The notes below the pieces were generated by a model. It ran no database searches. It was not told where the DNA came from and saw nothing but the letters and a program-made list of their open reading frames with translations. This document shows, in pieces, positions 47,173 to 61,000 of a DNA stretch of 64,000 nt (its first letter is position 1; every line of letters starts with the position of its first letter). A program made the translations under genes and the position numbers. Source of the DNA: Castanea sativa (Eukaryota > Streptophyta > Magnoliopsida > Fagales > Fagaceae); the NCBI RefSeq assembly GCF_040712315.1, contig NC_134015.1, forward strand, positions 13,660,945 to 13,724,944, in the 5' to 3' direction.

Positions 47173-47665
47173 GTTTCCTCTCCCAAAACTCAAGCCGCCC
47201 GACTCAATCGTAAAATCAAAAAAAATCCAGCTATGTTTGAAGGTTTTCCAACGAAAATTTATAGAAACTGGCGATGTTTGAAGTTTTCCAACGAAGATTT
47301 ACTTGAAATCCACCCGATCTAGAGAGATCTCTGTCGGATCTAGCAAGATATCACCGAATTTGGTGAGATCTTCGCCAAAACTGGTGGAGATCCCTCCAAA
47401 TTTGGCAAGATCTCAACAAACCTAGTGAGGACTTGTTGGATCTGATGAAGATTTAGACAAGATTCAGGCAATTTTTGCCATTACTCTACAAATACTGGTT
47501 TAGACCGACACGACCTCCATCCAATGAGTTATCCGACCAATTCGAACGGACTGCCTCGCCGGTCGGTGGCAGTTCTAAAAATTCACAACCCAATTCAGTC
47601 GGGTCAGTTGCAAGTTGGGCACAAACCCAACCCGAACCAACCTGTGGACAATCCAAGTTTTTTAG

Positions 47666-49543
47666 GTATTAAATTGGTTTGGCTTGTGGTCTAATATTTT
47701 ATTGGCTAAAATTCAAATTGCATACTCTAAATTTAACTGAAATTCATTTAAGTTCTCTAAGTTTACTTTCATTTAATTGAATCCTCTAAATTTCAATTTA
47801 TTCAATTTAGTCTTTTTTGTACAATTCTGTTAAAATTATTTACAATGTTCTTTCATATATTTAAGTAATAATTTTATGAAAGAGCATCGGAGTAATAACA
47901 GTAATCCACTTTCTTTCTTTTTTTTTTTTCTTTCTACGTCAATCAAATTATAAAAAAAAAAAAAAAAAAGAACTCGAGTGTGGGCCTCGTAACCTAATGG
48001 CATGAATGGCCAATTTAGTCCCCTTGAATGATATATTTGCCTCCCTACCATCAACCCATTTTTATGTCGATAAGGTCCTCGACCTTTGATGACAAGTGCT
48101 ATCATGAGTTCCACGTTGGATCCGTGAAATTAAAAAATCTAGGCTCTTAAGTCCATTACATTAAGGAATAGATTTTCGGGCTTTGAGCTCACTTCATGTA
48201 GTGGGGAAGTTTGCGCTTTTAAGCCCATGCCATGAAGTGATAACTCTAGGCCTTTAAGCCAATCCTGTATGAAAAAGACCTGGGCCCATTTTTTCAAGAA
48301 ATATGAAGACCCTTGGATGAAAGTCTAATCCATGTAGCTTTAGAGAAATTCTGGATTTTTTCGGTATTAAATTGGTTTTGCATGGAAAAGTATATTGGCA
48401 GCTAAATCTGTCTAGGACAACTGCTTGAGATGGTGGGTAGGAACTGGAAATAAAATTCGAATTTGACAAGACAGATAGCTTCTAACCCATCATCATTCAA
48501 GGTGGTAACCCCATTTTCACAATGTCAACGATGGCAATAGTGGATAACCTCATTAATTCAAATACAATATTATGGCGAGTATTCGTGATTGATCAGATAT
48601 ATATTCCTTCCCCATGAAGTAGAGGTTATTAAAATCCATCCCATTGAGCAATAGATACGTGCAAAACATCCAAATTTGGGCATACACAAACACAGGCTAA
48701 TATTTGGTAAAAAGTGCATATTAGATGATCTAAACCCAACAATTGAGTTCCTTTCATGGACAATCATCCAATCACTCACAAAGAAATAAAATTTGGAAAG
48801 CGATTTGAGCGGTCAAGGTATGTAATAAAATCATAACTTTCTTTTGGAGAGCTTGTAGAGATATACAGCCAACTAAAGTAGAGAGTATTGTGTCAAATTT
48901 ATATGAGGATCACCATTCATGTGAGATTACAAAATATCATGTTATTGTATTCTAAGATTATTAACAAGTTTTTTTTTTTTTTCCTTTAATCAACCATGTA
49001 TCTTATTAAATTCATGTTTTCCGAATTACTTTCACAATGATTAACATTATAAAGTTGTGATAGTTACCCAGTATATATGAAACAAACAATGTCACACCTG
49101 CTAGAATCATTTTTTGAAAACACAATTTCATCATCTCATTAATCATAGTAGGATTTTTAAAAATGTGATTTCACAAAGTGTGTACATGTATGGTAGTGTA
49201 ACAAAAATTAGTGTTATAAACTTATAATTAAGAATTCAAGAAGGAAATAAATTTCAAAGTCAAATGGAATTGTATCAATCATGCCCACAATACTACAAAA
49301 TTTAAACAAGTCAAAAATCAAAATTATGCGACCCTTAAGCCTTAACCAGACCCAGCCTCTATTCACGCAGACTCAGTCACCATCTTTATGCCCAAATGCC
49401 ACTTGTCATCCACCACCTCCATCAACATAAACCCTCTTACCCACAAAACACTTCGGAACCAAAAGTACTCCTAAGAATTCGCCAAGTGTTCTGGCAAACC
49501 CAAAACTCTGTTCCAAATTGCCACCTTTCACTTCACAGAAACC
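47666..49543. other. Intergenic with a third copy of the duplicated repeat
   Basis: Positions 47870-48505 match 4170-4810 and 44590-45080 (AGGCTCTTAAGTCCATTACA; GCATGGAAAAGTATATTGGC), including a degraded LINE tail. The remainder up to the LEA promoter is AT-rich and without a gene. Confidence 0.5.
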
Positions 49544-49575
49544 CACGTGTCCAAAAGTTGCATGCCCCATGCACG
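49544..49575 (+). promoter_or_regulatory. ABRE and RY motifs of the LEA promoter
   Basis: CCACGTGTCC (core CACGTG at 49544-49549) is an ABA-response element. TGCATG at 49559-49564 and CATGCA at 49568-49573 are RY elements in opposite orientations. The cluster lies about 130-160 bp before the ATG. ABRE plus RY is the known bZIP (ABI5-like) and B3 (ABI3/FUS3) combination of seed-maturation genes and fits the gene it precedes. Confidence 0.7.
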
Positions 49576-49702
49576 TATAATAATCCCAACCCTCATATTC
49601 CCTTCTCTCCTCTAGCCAATTTCACTCTTTAACACTTTTTCAATCTAGACTAAACTTCAAATTTGAACCCAGAAATCAAAACAAAACAGAAAGAGTAGAA
49701 AG

Positions 49703-52186
49703 ATGAGCCAAGAACAGTCACAGAGGTCTGAGCAAGAACCCATCAAATATGGCGATGTATTCCCAATCCAAGGAGAACTTGCGGAGAAGACAGTGGCACC
49801 AGGAGATGCAGCGCTGATGCAGACGGCAGAGAACACCATACTTGGGCATATCCAGAAGGGTGGTGCAGCTGCAACCATGCAATCGGCAGCCATGCGCAAC
49901 GAGAGAGCTGGCCTTGTGGATCATAATGATATGAGTTATGATGCAAGTCTTGGTGGTGTGAGTATCACCGAGACTGATCTTCCTGGGAAGCGTGTAATCA
50001 CCGAGTCAATCGGCGGACAGGTGATTTGAACACAGTTTAATTTTATGCACATATATATCTTCCATGTATAGTGTGTTATATGATGTGAGTCTATTTGATA
50101 CACAAAATTTCACAGGAGTCTTATGTGTCCTGCTGGCCCCCTAAAAACTGAAATCAAACTCAAATTACTGATCCAGTCATTGGGCAACTCAGACTGTGAA
50201 AAAAAATTTGGCAGGCACAATAATTCTACAAGTTTTTTTTTAAGCATGTAATTGTGAAATTTGTCTTGTTATAGACTTAATTGTTTGTAAATTCGACTTA
50301 TTAAGTCCATTACTAGATAATATCATTTTAAATCTAATATTTCGTACAAGAAACACTTATCAAATTCAGAGTTCATATAATTTTGAACTCTTCCTTTCCG
50401 GTTGTAAATATCAAATTTTTTTTTTTAAATCTTACATAAAAAAATACTTTTTTTTTTAGATGTGGCACTTTGTGGGTTTAGTTTTTCGTGAGTATGATAG
50501 AAAAATGAACTCATTTTATTTTCATCTTTACTTTTCTCCAAGTACAGTTAATAAGACGTGGCAGTGATTGATTTGTAAACAGTGCAACACACAATAAAAG
50601 GATATACCTTAATAATTGAGTGTCAAAAGAGAGAGGGGGAAGGATCGCCCAAGTGCACTAGCTAGGCTTCCTATTTCTTATTTTGTGCATAACAATGTAA
50701 TCCTGTTGTCTGTGTTGGTTCTTGTGCATAAGTTTTTTTTGGTACCTAATCGATTGAATTGTGCAATATTTTGATGAGTCTAGGTTGTTGATCAATACAG
50801 CCAACGAGCTCCATTGGCACCACCAGCCATATTTGAACAATCAGGTAGTGGTGGTGGTGGTGGGCGTGGTGGTGCAATCACAATTGGTGAAGCACTCGAA
50901 GCCACTGCCATGACAGCCGGGCAGAAGCCCGTGGACCGGAGTGATGCCGCTGCTATTCAGGCAGCCGAAGTTAGAGCAACTGGGCGAATCAACATAGTCC
51001 CAGGTGGGGTTGCCGCCGCAGCCCAGTCAGCTGCCAGTTTAAATGCCAGAGCAACAAGCACCGATGAAAAGACAAAACTTGCCGATATTCTAGCGGTAAT
51101 ATATTTTAACGAGAAAATATTATTTCACAGATAGATTTAATATTTCACACATATATCTATAATTAATATAAAAATATCAACATTTTAATACAAATAAATT
51201 GATGTGATAAAAAAGAGAATTAAAATTGTGATTGTGTGAGAATGAAAACCCAATATATTTGTCACTAACATTGTTACTACCAAATATATGAAAAAAATTT
51301 GGGTAGAAAATCCAATATATTTGTCACTAACATTGTTACTACCAAAAATATATGAAAAAAATTGGGTATTATTTTAATTGGTGTTAATTAATGAAAAAAT
51401 TGAGGGAGAGAAAAATTAATATCCATTGGAGAATAAAAAACACTTGGCAAGTATGTGTGTCTGGGTCTATATATAAAAGTCCAAATTACAATGTTCTCTA
51501 TAAGCTCCTTTTATTACATGCATATAAATCATTATTTTATTTTGGTCTCTGTAACTACATGCTATTTTACAAAACACAACTTTTTTTTTCTTTAAACCTT
51601 TTGAAGTTACAAACACTATCTAATTTTGATGAGTTAAAATTTTGATCTCAATTCTTTAGAAGATAATATTATGCTCACATTTGGAGTGTCTGTAAAAGAA
51701 TGATCCAGTTTCATTAAATTATAAGTCAATGTTACCAAGTCATACACATTTGATCAACTAGTAGCCTTTTAAAAAAATTTAATTTATTTCTTAAACTCGA
51801 TGAAAAACTTCACATCAATGTTACCATATCTTTGTAGATTTTACTTGTAAAACAAATAATCCAAAGTCTGATATGTCTTTCAAAAAATAAGAAGATTAAA
51901 TGAAATGTGCTTTTTTAAATTTATTTGCCGATATTAAAGAGAGTTTCATACCAAGGGTGAGTGCTAAATAACACCATTTTCATGCATGCAGGACGCAACT
52001 TCGAAGTTGCCATCTGACAGACCGGTAACACGCCGAGATGCTGAGGGGGTGACCGGTGCAGAGATGCGGAATGATCCATACTTGACCACTCATCCTACAG
52101 GCGTGGCAGCGTCCGTGGCTGCAGCTGCTAGGATCAACCAGAATAAATTAGCATCTCCCGGGAGAGAGGCTGATCAAGGGGTTTAA
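49703..52186 (+). CDS. Late embryogenesis abundant protein D-34, seed maturation protein (SMP) family
   Basis: Three exons (49703-50020, 50784-51095 and 51992-52186), all in phase 0, encode 274 residues. This matches the usual 260-280 of D-34 LEA proteins. There is one SMP domain (PF04927) per exon: residues about 13-70 (PIKYGDVFPIQGELAEK; GHIQKGGAAATMQSAAMRNE), about 130-190 (ITIGEALEATA; INIVPGGVAAAAQSAAS) and about 211-265 (VTRRDAEGVTGAEM; THPTGVAASVAAAARIN). It is a Gln/Ala/Gly-rich, hydrophilic cytosolic or nuclear protein with no signal peptide. It is thought to protect macromolecules during seed desiccation. Splice sites are GT-AG (CAG|GTGATT, TCTAG|GTT, GCG|GTAATA, GCAG|GAC). Broken relatives at 1745-5496 and 42945-45086 mark old tandem duplicates; this copy is intact. 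Confidence 0.93.
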
Positions 52187-52314
52187 ACCGAACAAAACCT
52201 TTTTTTTTTTGGATTACTGCATGCCTCACTTGACTTATGTTACTATTGTGGCCGTCGTAGGTCTTTTTTCCTTTTTCTCTCTCTTATCTCCTTGTCTCAT
52301 AATCAATGAGTATG

Positions 52315-52320
52315 AATAAA
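52315..52320 (+). terminator. Polyadenylation signal of the LEA gene
   Basis: AATAAA lies 129 bp after the LEA stop codon, in a T/A-rich 3' region, at a plausible distance for a plant near-upstream element. Confidence 0.5.
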
Positions 52321-55044
52321 TTGAGTTTTAATCAACTAGTTAAAATCTCATCTTTAGGTTAGTTTTGATGTAAGCCCAAATTCACAATTCTGGTATATTA
52401 GGATTTTGCTAATCATTTCCACGTCCTTCTAGTTAAACACCGTTGGATGAGCAGAAGGTTCTACCATTTTGTATTGGGGTCTATTAATTCCACTACTAGG
52501 AGAGAGGACTCTGACCTGGTATGAGACTCTGAGGTAGATAGTCACCCAAATATACCAACACTTTCTCCACCACACATGCATGACTCCCTAGCTTTCAGTT
52601 GAATCTCTAGACAATGGGAATTTGCACAGTACTGGGCTTTGAAAATCCTGACTGGAAGAGATTGGCGTCGTTCTCATATATACATGTCAACCTTGCTTTG
52701 CAAGCATAGAAAGATTGAGCATCGATCCCACTTCTCCCCTCCTCTTAGATTATATTTTAAATTCATTTATGATATGTTTGGATGAATACTTCAGCCTCCT
52801 CTCCCCTCCCCTGCCCTCTCCTCTCCCTCCAGGTGGTTAGGTTTGACAACCTCCACCTCCTCTAGAGTTGTGTATCAGGGTGGCTATTGAGCTCCTACTC
52901 AAAGAACTCTTTTTAGAAATATATTTAATATTGTAGATAAATTATTTGAGAAGGTTCTTCGGTTATCTACTAAGAAGAAAGATATTTAGCACAATTACCC
53001 GATCTTATTATTGGGGGAAAGTAGTTAAAGATGTTATGATGTAAAGTTATTTGTTGTCAAATAAAAGAATTTGGGATTTAAATTCCATCTATAACAAAAA
53101 CTAATATTAGATTATCAAAGAGCAAACGACATAGGTTGAAATTTTATCATTTCTATTAAAATGATTGCATTATTAACTAGGTTGAAATTCAATCACATCT
53201 ATTCAAAGATTGCATTATTAATCATTTTTTTACTATAGATGCTTGACTATGGATACTTATAAGGCAAGCAGAGCCCTGGATTTGGTTCCTTTTCATCGGT
53301 TGAGATGCTGCCCCCAGAATTAAAAAAATGCTTAAACCGCAAAAAATAGTATAACCTTGTGCTACAACTCGCCATGTGGCGAGTTGTGATTAGTAAAAGT
53401 GTGTCTCCACATGGTCCACAGACACTCCTTCACCAATCACAACTCGTCATGTGGTGAATTGAAGCATAAAGTTGTGCAATATTTGGTGGTCCTAGCACAA
53501 CTCCCAAAATTGTAAGCTTATGAGATATGGTTAATGACAGTTAATGGGTTGCAATAAATGTTGACACAGGAGTTATTGGCAATCGCCGATCGGCTTACTC
53601 TTCATTTAAGAGAACTGTATCAACCGATTGGTCAAGGAAAAGTGGCCTTGGAGAGGCAGCTATGACCGTAAATGACCCTCCTAGATTGATGACCAAGGAA
53701 GGCTAATAGTCGTCACCCATTAAAGGGATTCTGAGGTCTTCCACGGAATTTGGGCCGAAACTTATTTCAGGTGATAGATCTCATTGGATCTACTCTAATG
53801 AGCCTTAGAAGATGGACTTTGCCACGGGCCCAAAGGCTCCTAGGATGGTCCAAACTCCAGTCCTTTTTGGGCCTGCTAGGCTCAACCACCTTCTAATACA
53901 TGGCAAACTAAGGCAGAGCGTTGCTTAGTCTGATATAATCTCTGAAGAATGCTAATAAAAAAACGTTGATGGTGTTTCTCTTCGCAGACCAGTATCGAAC
54001 ACATTCCACAACATTGGTAAACTGGATGACATTTTATAGATCCAATGTCGTTCTTAGGGATTACATGTTGCTCATTGAGTTTTAGATAAGAGAAGGTTGG
54101 GTTGGCTGTCTTTGATTGATGGCTCTCGCCATCAGTTATTTGTTTACTCTTGTTTGTTTTATTTGCACATTTTCCTTGCATACCTTGACATACCCTCAAT
54201 TGCATATCATATTCAGTTGAGACTTTAGTTTTTTTTTTTTTTTTTTTAATATTATATACAGGAGTACGTACATTAAGCGTGCAAAGAACATTTTTTTAGA
54301 GTTGAGATTTTTTGAAATATTAGGATAACTTCCTAGTTCTTTTCAATAGCTATCCTCATTTTCAACACTATTTACTAAAGGTTTGAATAGAGTACCCATC
54401 ACACATTTAACTTGTGTTACATGTCAGTGTGGGCAATATCAAAAGAATCAAGCTTTACCCCTTCTCTTCTTCTGTTATTCTAAACATCAATGCTCGGCCA
54501 TCCAAGAGAGACGAGAGAGAAAAATACATGATATCAAAACTGAACCCAAAAGATAAACAGTACTGAACAAAGTGCAGCAAAACATAATCAACTCAACTAA
54601 AGCAGTACATTCATGATTATAATTTATAAACTCCAGGGTAGCTTTAAGCTTTTATAAAATTCAATATTGTAGCAAGAAATTGTGAAGCACAGAAACCAAG
54701 TGAAACCTCAGCTCATGCTTAATTCATTTTTAACTTGCACCGTCAACTTACTCAAAATTGAGATAGTTGCAAGCTTTCCAAAAATATTTTTCTTTGAATC
54801 GATAGGACTGTATACATCTCTTGCATGCAAACAGAGGACCAATGCTAGCCTCATGCTCACAATTCAAAAAAAATCACCACATCATATACAACAAAATTGA
54901 TCATTTCCCTATAATGTACAAAAACTACTATACAACTCTGAATATTGGAGGATGGGAAAAATTCCTGACCTAAATCTTCTATAAACAAATAACGTTGTGA
55001 GGTGACTGAGGTTTAAATCATTTAAAAGTGTATTCTTCCACAAC
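52321..55044. other. Intergenic DNA, with a palindrome and SINE-like debris
   Basis: There is a perfect 22-bp palindrome, CAACTCGCCA-TG-TGGCGAGTTG, at 53365-53386. A degraded copy (CAACTCGTCATGTGGTGAAT) lies about 65 bp downstream. Positions 53040-53150 include a piece similar to the repeat at 56720-56830. Positions 53550-54060 are less AT-rich and might be a decayed retroelement fragment, but no end or domain was recognised. The open frame at 53882-54205 matches nothing I know. Confidence 0.4.
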
Positions 55045-58000
55045 TCAGCTGGCTAAACTAACCTTTTCAAGTGTTAATTCTCGTGTGATGAGCCTAAGAA
55101 GTACTTGCACTAGCTCTCTTACTCGTGCTTCCCTGTTCATCAAAAGGATCAAAAGGATAAGCTACTCCGTGGAAACATTAATTCATGTTTAATTTCTTAT
55201 CATAGTGCCAGGCAGATCATGATAATTTTTAACTTTTGTATATATTGTGGCCGAGGTATATTGTGGCACCTTACTGGCATCATCCTTTTTCATACCTTAT
55301 AAATTCTCCTTTTTTGAAATTATTTCAAACATGGCAGATATCTCCAGTTTTTTAGTGACTAAATTTCTTGCTGAAAGATATTCTCTCTTACCTTGATACA
55401 ACAAGCTCACAGAAGGAGGGGAATAGAACAAGCAGATGAGGACGCTTGTCTTGAATTTCCTCCTCTGCTAGGCCACTTTTCAAGTGTGGATGCAAAGGAA
55501 GGATGGATGCTGTGTCTGAATGAATAATCAGACGTGCCAGTTCTTGAAGGACAAATATTATTTCTTCAAGCCTAGCTGCTGGCAACGGGCGTTCACCTGC
55601 AGGAACAGTAGGATGGTTCAGAAGAGAATAATCCGGAAGGTGAAATGAACATTAGAGGAACCCAACATATTGTAAGAAGACACGCACCTAAGTCATTCTC
55701 ATCAGTGAGAAATCTGTTCAAGATGTACTCACATCTGGTCACGAGCATCATGATTGAGATTTTGCTGACTTCAGATCTTGTCAAATTCCAATGATTGGTT
55801 TCTTTGCTGTAACTGAGGTACAGATAGTAGTATGTGAAATTTGGAATAAAAATGCATTGGAAAACAGAGCTTTGTAGATGTCTAAAGATGTTTCAATTGA
55901 AAGTAACAAAAGAAGGCTTTAAAAGTACAGGGTTTAGAGGTAGCCTAATGGAAGTCATACATTAATAGCTGCAGAAAGACAAGTTTATTCTAGTTGATGG
56001 AACTGACCAATCACTGGCATTTATTTTGTTTAAAAGATTAATATCATACTAAATAACTTCATGAGCCGCCTGTTGTGACAAAAAGAATGGCATTGGCATT
56101 CAGGTTCCAGTAAAGCAGTTAATCAAGAATATCAAAGATTGGAAGTCCGGAATTTCCCCGAAGACCAGAATTTGAACAAGTTTTCTTCATAAGGTCAACC
56201 ATTACATTAGATATCAAAGCAATATGACACTCAATGTTCACATAATTAATTATTGAAAACTAATATGTCAAGTAAAGGATCAACCTCTGTGATGAATTAC
56301 CTGCTCAAGGTAAATAACTTCTGTAAGCAAGTTATGGAAAATCTGCTACAGTGGGAAGGCATAAGTTCCACAGTCTCAACAGGCAACGAGCATGTGCGTG
56401 ACGCACAACGGTCCAAGGTGGATACTAGTCGTTGCAAAATCTGTGAATAACAGCAACAGTATTAGGAGGGGAAGATGAGCCAATTTAGGAAATTCCCAAC
56501 ATCAAAGACCACAAAAAATTCAGAAAAATTCCATGTCTGATCTGGAATGCTAAAATTAGATGGTCCAAAATCATCTTGTCACCTTCATTTCGCAAAATGC
56601 ACCCCAATCCCAACCCCACTATTTAACAACAGGGCTAAGGCCCAAGGATTTACAATCACTCTAATCTATAACCACTACACTCTACATATATTCACAGACT
56701 GTTTTGGTCGCATAAGTGGGTCCAGTTAGCTCAATTGATAGTATCTTGGCCTAATGATAAAGAGCAATTATGATTGAGCAAACGCCATAGGTTCAAATCC
56801 TATCATATCTATCAGAACATTTTGGTTACATAATTTCTATCTACCATAAAAAATAAAAATAAAAAAATACGATAGGAGAGGAAATTACATCTAAAGGTGC
56901 ATCAATCGGTGACTTAAGAATGTTGTCACCAAGAATGTTTAAGATTGTCATCTCAAGCAACTCATCATCCTTTTGTGCTACAGGTGAGAGAGAATTGGAA
57001 GGAAGAGCTCTCCCACAATATCCAACAAAGAATATTTCATAAACATCTGCAACTTCTTTCCAGATACGTGTTCTTGCAGGTTTACTGATACTTGAAATTG
57101 GTCCACCATTTATGGTTAATCTGCTGACATCATCAACCAGAATGCGGTTGAAGCCTGCAACAGCTAATCTCCATAGTGCACCATCTGGATTGTCCCTCCT
57201 GGTCATCATACACCTAAAGAAAACAATTGATCTGGTTAAGCACTTGCACAGATAGTCTGAATCCTAAAATAAACATGGAATACATAAGACAGTTATTAAA
57301 AAGGATGATAATAAGGGGGCATGGCACTCAACCTAATGTATATTATCAACGATTTAGTTATACACGTTATTCATTGTATATATTGCATCAAATATGCTAC
57401 AACAGTCACTATAAAGGAAATGTGCTGTCATTGTTCACACATGGCCCATCAATTACTCATCCATGTCATGAAACAGTAAACACCATGCAGAAAAATACTT
57501 GACAGTGTCGTTAAAGGAAGCAGAATAGACTGTCTTCAATTACTATACAATGCTGCAAGTAGAATCAGATTCTAATAGATTAACCCCCTATAGTATATTA
57601 ATTAACCTTTTATGTAAAAACCACCACTTCTCCAAAATAGTGTGATTGGAGTACACGAAAATCAGCATCACAGATTACAGTAGTTAGTAGTACCTTCCAA
57701 GACTTTGAATTAACTCGGGAAATATGATATGCTTTTCAATTTCTGGAGCCTGTAGAAAAAGATCTACCATTACAGGAACAAGCTTTTCAGCAAACAGATA
57801 ACTCGGGATGCCTTCTGTTAAAGCTGTTGTTGATCCAGAACTCAGAGATGTAGCTTCTGCTTTGGATAGGGATATGGACATAGTACCGTTAGGTATATCA
57901 TCTTTTATCTTCACGTGGGCATCTGTGAAAAATGAAGGCATGAATTTTAAACCTTTTGTTACTAAAATCAAACTAAAGGTTCCATCAAGCTTTTTTCATA

Positions 58001-61000
58001 CCTGGAATATGATCACTAGTGTGCTCTGACTCATCTTCCTCATTTTCTAAGGGAGACTCAGATCTTGGAAGATACAGCAAAAGCTCCCGAAGAAGAATAA
58101 GCCACATTGAAGAAATGTCCTCAGTTGGACATAACAAAGGTAAGATTTCCAACACAGTGCGTAGTACAGGTGGAACATTTCCCTAGAGAAGCAACATAGA
58201 ATTCAGGGGAAAGAATTTCATATGTAGAAATTCACAAAAAATAGTATTATATTCTTTGAGGGTTCTTGTAACTAGTAACACCACTTGGATAAAAATGGTT
58301 ACATGTACATAATAATTCTCTTTCCTAAGCCCACACAGCAAGGTAGAGGAAGAGCTTTATGAGAGGGCCACAAGGACTCTTACTTTTGGGAGGCAAATTC
58401 ATGCTCTATACTAGACTGGTATGCCAAATTTGTAAGCCAACTTATAATTCACTTCTACGTTTAATTTCAAATGTTGTTTATCCCAGTTTCATTCCTCTAT
58501 TTTATTTTTTGTTTTTTACTTCTGACTTCCCTTTACTTTTTGTAGAGAACATAAGACAAAGGCGAAGGGAGCTGTTACAAAACTATAGTACTACACTTCT
58601 ACCATATAAAACACAGACCAAGACCCAATTTTAGAGTACAATTCAAACAGCTAAACCAACAAAACTTGCCAAGAATACATGAAAGTACAGAAAATGGTAA
58701 TACAAGAAGACCGAAACAGATTCCTACAGTGAATTCTTTATGCGGTGGACCCATGGGATCCTAAAGAAACCCAGGTAATGTGACAGAAAATAACTATTTA
58801 ATAGGTGTTGGTTAATAGGTGTTGTTTGTGTTGCAAGGATGGGGCGTCGGTTAACCATCTTCTTCTGCATTGTCCTGTTACCCATTCCCTATGGTCTTGT
58901 ATGCTTCAGGCCTTTGGGATTCTTTGGGTTATGCCAGGATCGGTGGCGAATTTGATATCTTGCTGGCATCAGTGGCATGGAAAGGATAGGTCAGACATAT
59001 GGAACTTGGTTCCAGGGTGCTTAATGTGGATTGTGTGGTTGGAACGAAATCGTCGTTCCTTTGAGGACAAAGAGAAGACCTTGGTTGAGTTAAATCTTTT
59101 ATGCCAGCGTAGTCTCTTAGAGTGGTCTCGTTGTTGGGGGTTTACTAACTGCTCTTCTCTCTCTGAGTTTTTGTCCTCCCTTAACTTAGTTTCCTAGTAG
59201 TTTTTTTCTTATTGTTCATCATCATGAACTTCTTGTATGACTTTCTTTCTATCATTTATAAAAGCATTCGGATTACCTATCAAAAAAAAAAAAAAAAACT
59301 ATTTAAGGAAGGGACACAATGGTAATTGGCATGGGCCATGTATCAAATTCCATTCATGTAAAGCACTGAAATTACTTGTTGACATCACAAACTCAACTTA
59401 CGTAAAACCAATAACTCTCAAACAATCTCATGTGCTTTCTCAAAGGTGGCAGAGAAATTATGACGATCCTTCGACTTTGCAGAAGAAAATGAACAAGAAA
59501 TACTTGCTACAGTGCAATTAAAAAACCAAACCAAAAAACAAACACGCACAATAACAAGGAAATGGGTTCAGTGCGAAAGTTTTACTTACAAATTCAGATT
59601 CAAAGTGATCAGTAGTTATTACGGCTTGCTTAACCGCCAAATCTATGATTGCTAGCAATTGTGTGTACATGCTATCATCAAACATCCTTTGTGCTTGAAC
59701 ATATAGTTCTCCTGTTTGTACAAATCAAGAAAAACATAAGCACTCTGAAAAGATGGTTCAACCACAACTACCGTGGTAGATAACATTAACATTCTCCTTA
59801 ATTACATCATAGACAGACTCTGCTTAGTTGTTAGGATATATATCTAATACCCCATTTCCTTGCATTCGAGCTTGATGTAAGCACAGACACAAACATGGAT
59901 GCAGGGCACAGCACAATTGACACAGCGAAACAACATTTTATAAAGACTAGGACATGTCAGGAAAGAGACATGGTAATTAATTAATTAAATATATTTTTAC
60001 GTATATTTATATATCTTTAAGCATACTAAAGGTTTTGGGAATAATAACAACAATAAAAATGTTTGAATGTTTTGTTTTTGTATTTAAATTTAATAAAATT
60101 CCCAACGACGCATGGTAGCTTTAGCTATAAAACAAGGTTTTTTGGTCAGTAGACACAACCAATGCTCCATTGAACTTTGAAAAGCCTTTGTGGTCTTTTA
60201 AAATTAAAAGAAAAGGAAAAATACGATTTGGGCCAACAAATGGTAGCCAGTCCTTTCAAGAGCAGGTGCATGACCACTATAATTCCATACTTATACCAAA
60301 GCATTTTGGTCCCTATAACTTCATACTTTATAGCAGGGAATTTCAGTCCAATGGGGAATCAATCACAAGTCCAATGCCCCTCCTCAATGATCTCTCCGAT
60401 CTTTCTCAATCAACTCCTCTCCAACTTTCTTGGAGAAATTCATCTTCCTCACATCAGTCCCTTGGGTAAATGCAAGAAAGTTTTGGAGCTTGAGCTCATC
60501 AACCATATAAAATGAAGGGATCTTTCTATGTAGAAAACATGAACATCCCATCATCCTAGGCACTCTGTCACATGCAATCAGAGATCTAATGGCTGGTCAA
60601 GAGAGAGAGTGTGGTGTCATGACCATGTCCAGAATAGAAAAATTACTTTTTTCTCCCAATATGCCACAGAAATGCATGCAGACGTGTCCCCAACGTATTA
60701 TTGTCCAATACAGTTGCTGTGTCTGTGCTTCTTACATGTTATGCATGAGCATTCACAGAATCTAACAAAAAATCCAAGTTGAATAAATGCATTACCAAGT
60801 CCATGTAAAATCTCCTGCTTGACCTTGCTAGCTGCATTTTCACTGTAGTTTGGTGACTTCTGAAGAACAAACTCGTAAGCATCAAGTACTGAGTTAAGGT
60901 ATGGTTTCGGCAAGTTCCCCTGATTCACGCAGTTTTTTCAGTGCTAAAATGAGCATATCTTATTGATGCTACTCTTTTGTATATATATTAATTAAAATTC

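Larger units (their letters stand above)
45087..47657. mobile_element. hAT-like element carrying a nested hAT
   Basis: The left end is GGGGTGTCCACCCAACTTG; the right end in reverse complement is CTTGGATTGTCCACAGG. The flanks are TTTTTTAC (45079-45086) and TTTTTTAG (47658-47665), a near-perfect 8-bp duplication. Paralogous DNA at about 48355-48380 reads TTTTTTCGGTATTAAATTGG without the insertion. Excluding the nested element leaves about 620 bp without a transposase. The ends are less conserved than those of the inner element, so the exact termini may be off by a few bases. Confidence 0.6.

Noticed and set aside
53882..54205. Minus-strand frame of 107 codons with an ATG
   Set aside because: No family recognised, no promoter or splice context, and it sits in what looks like decayed repeat DNA.
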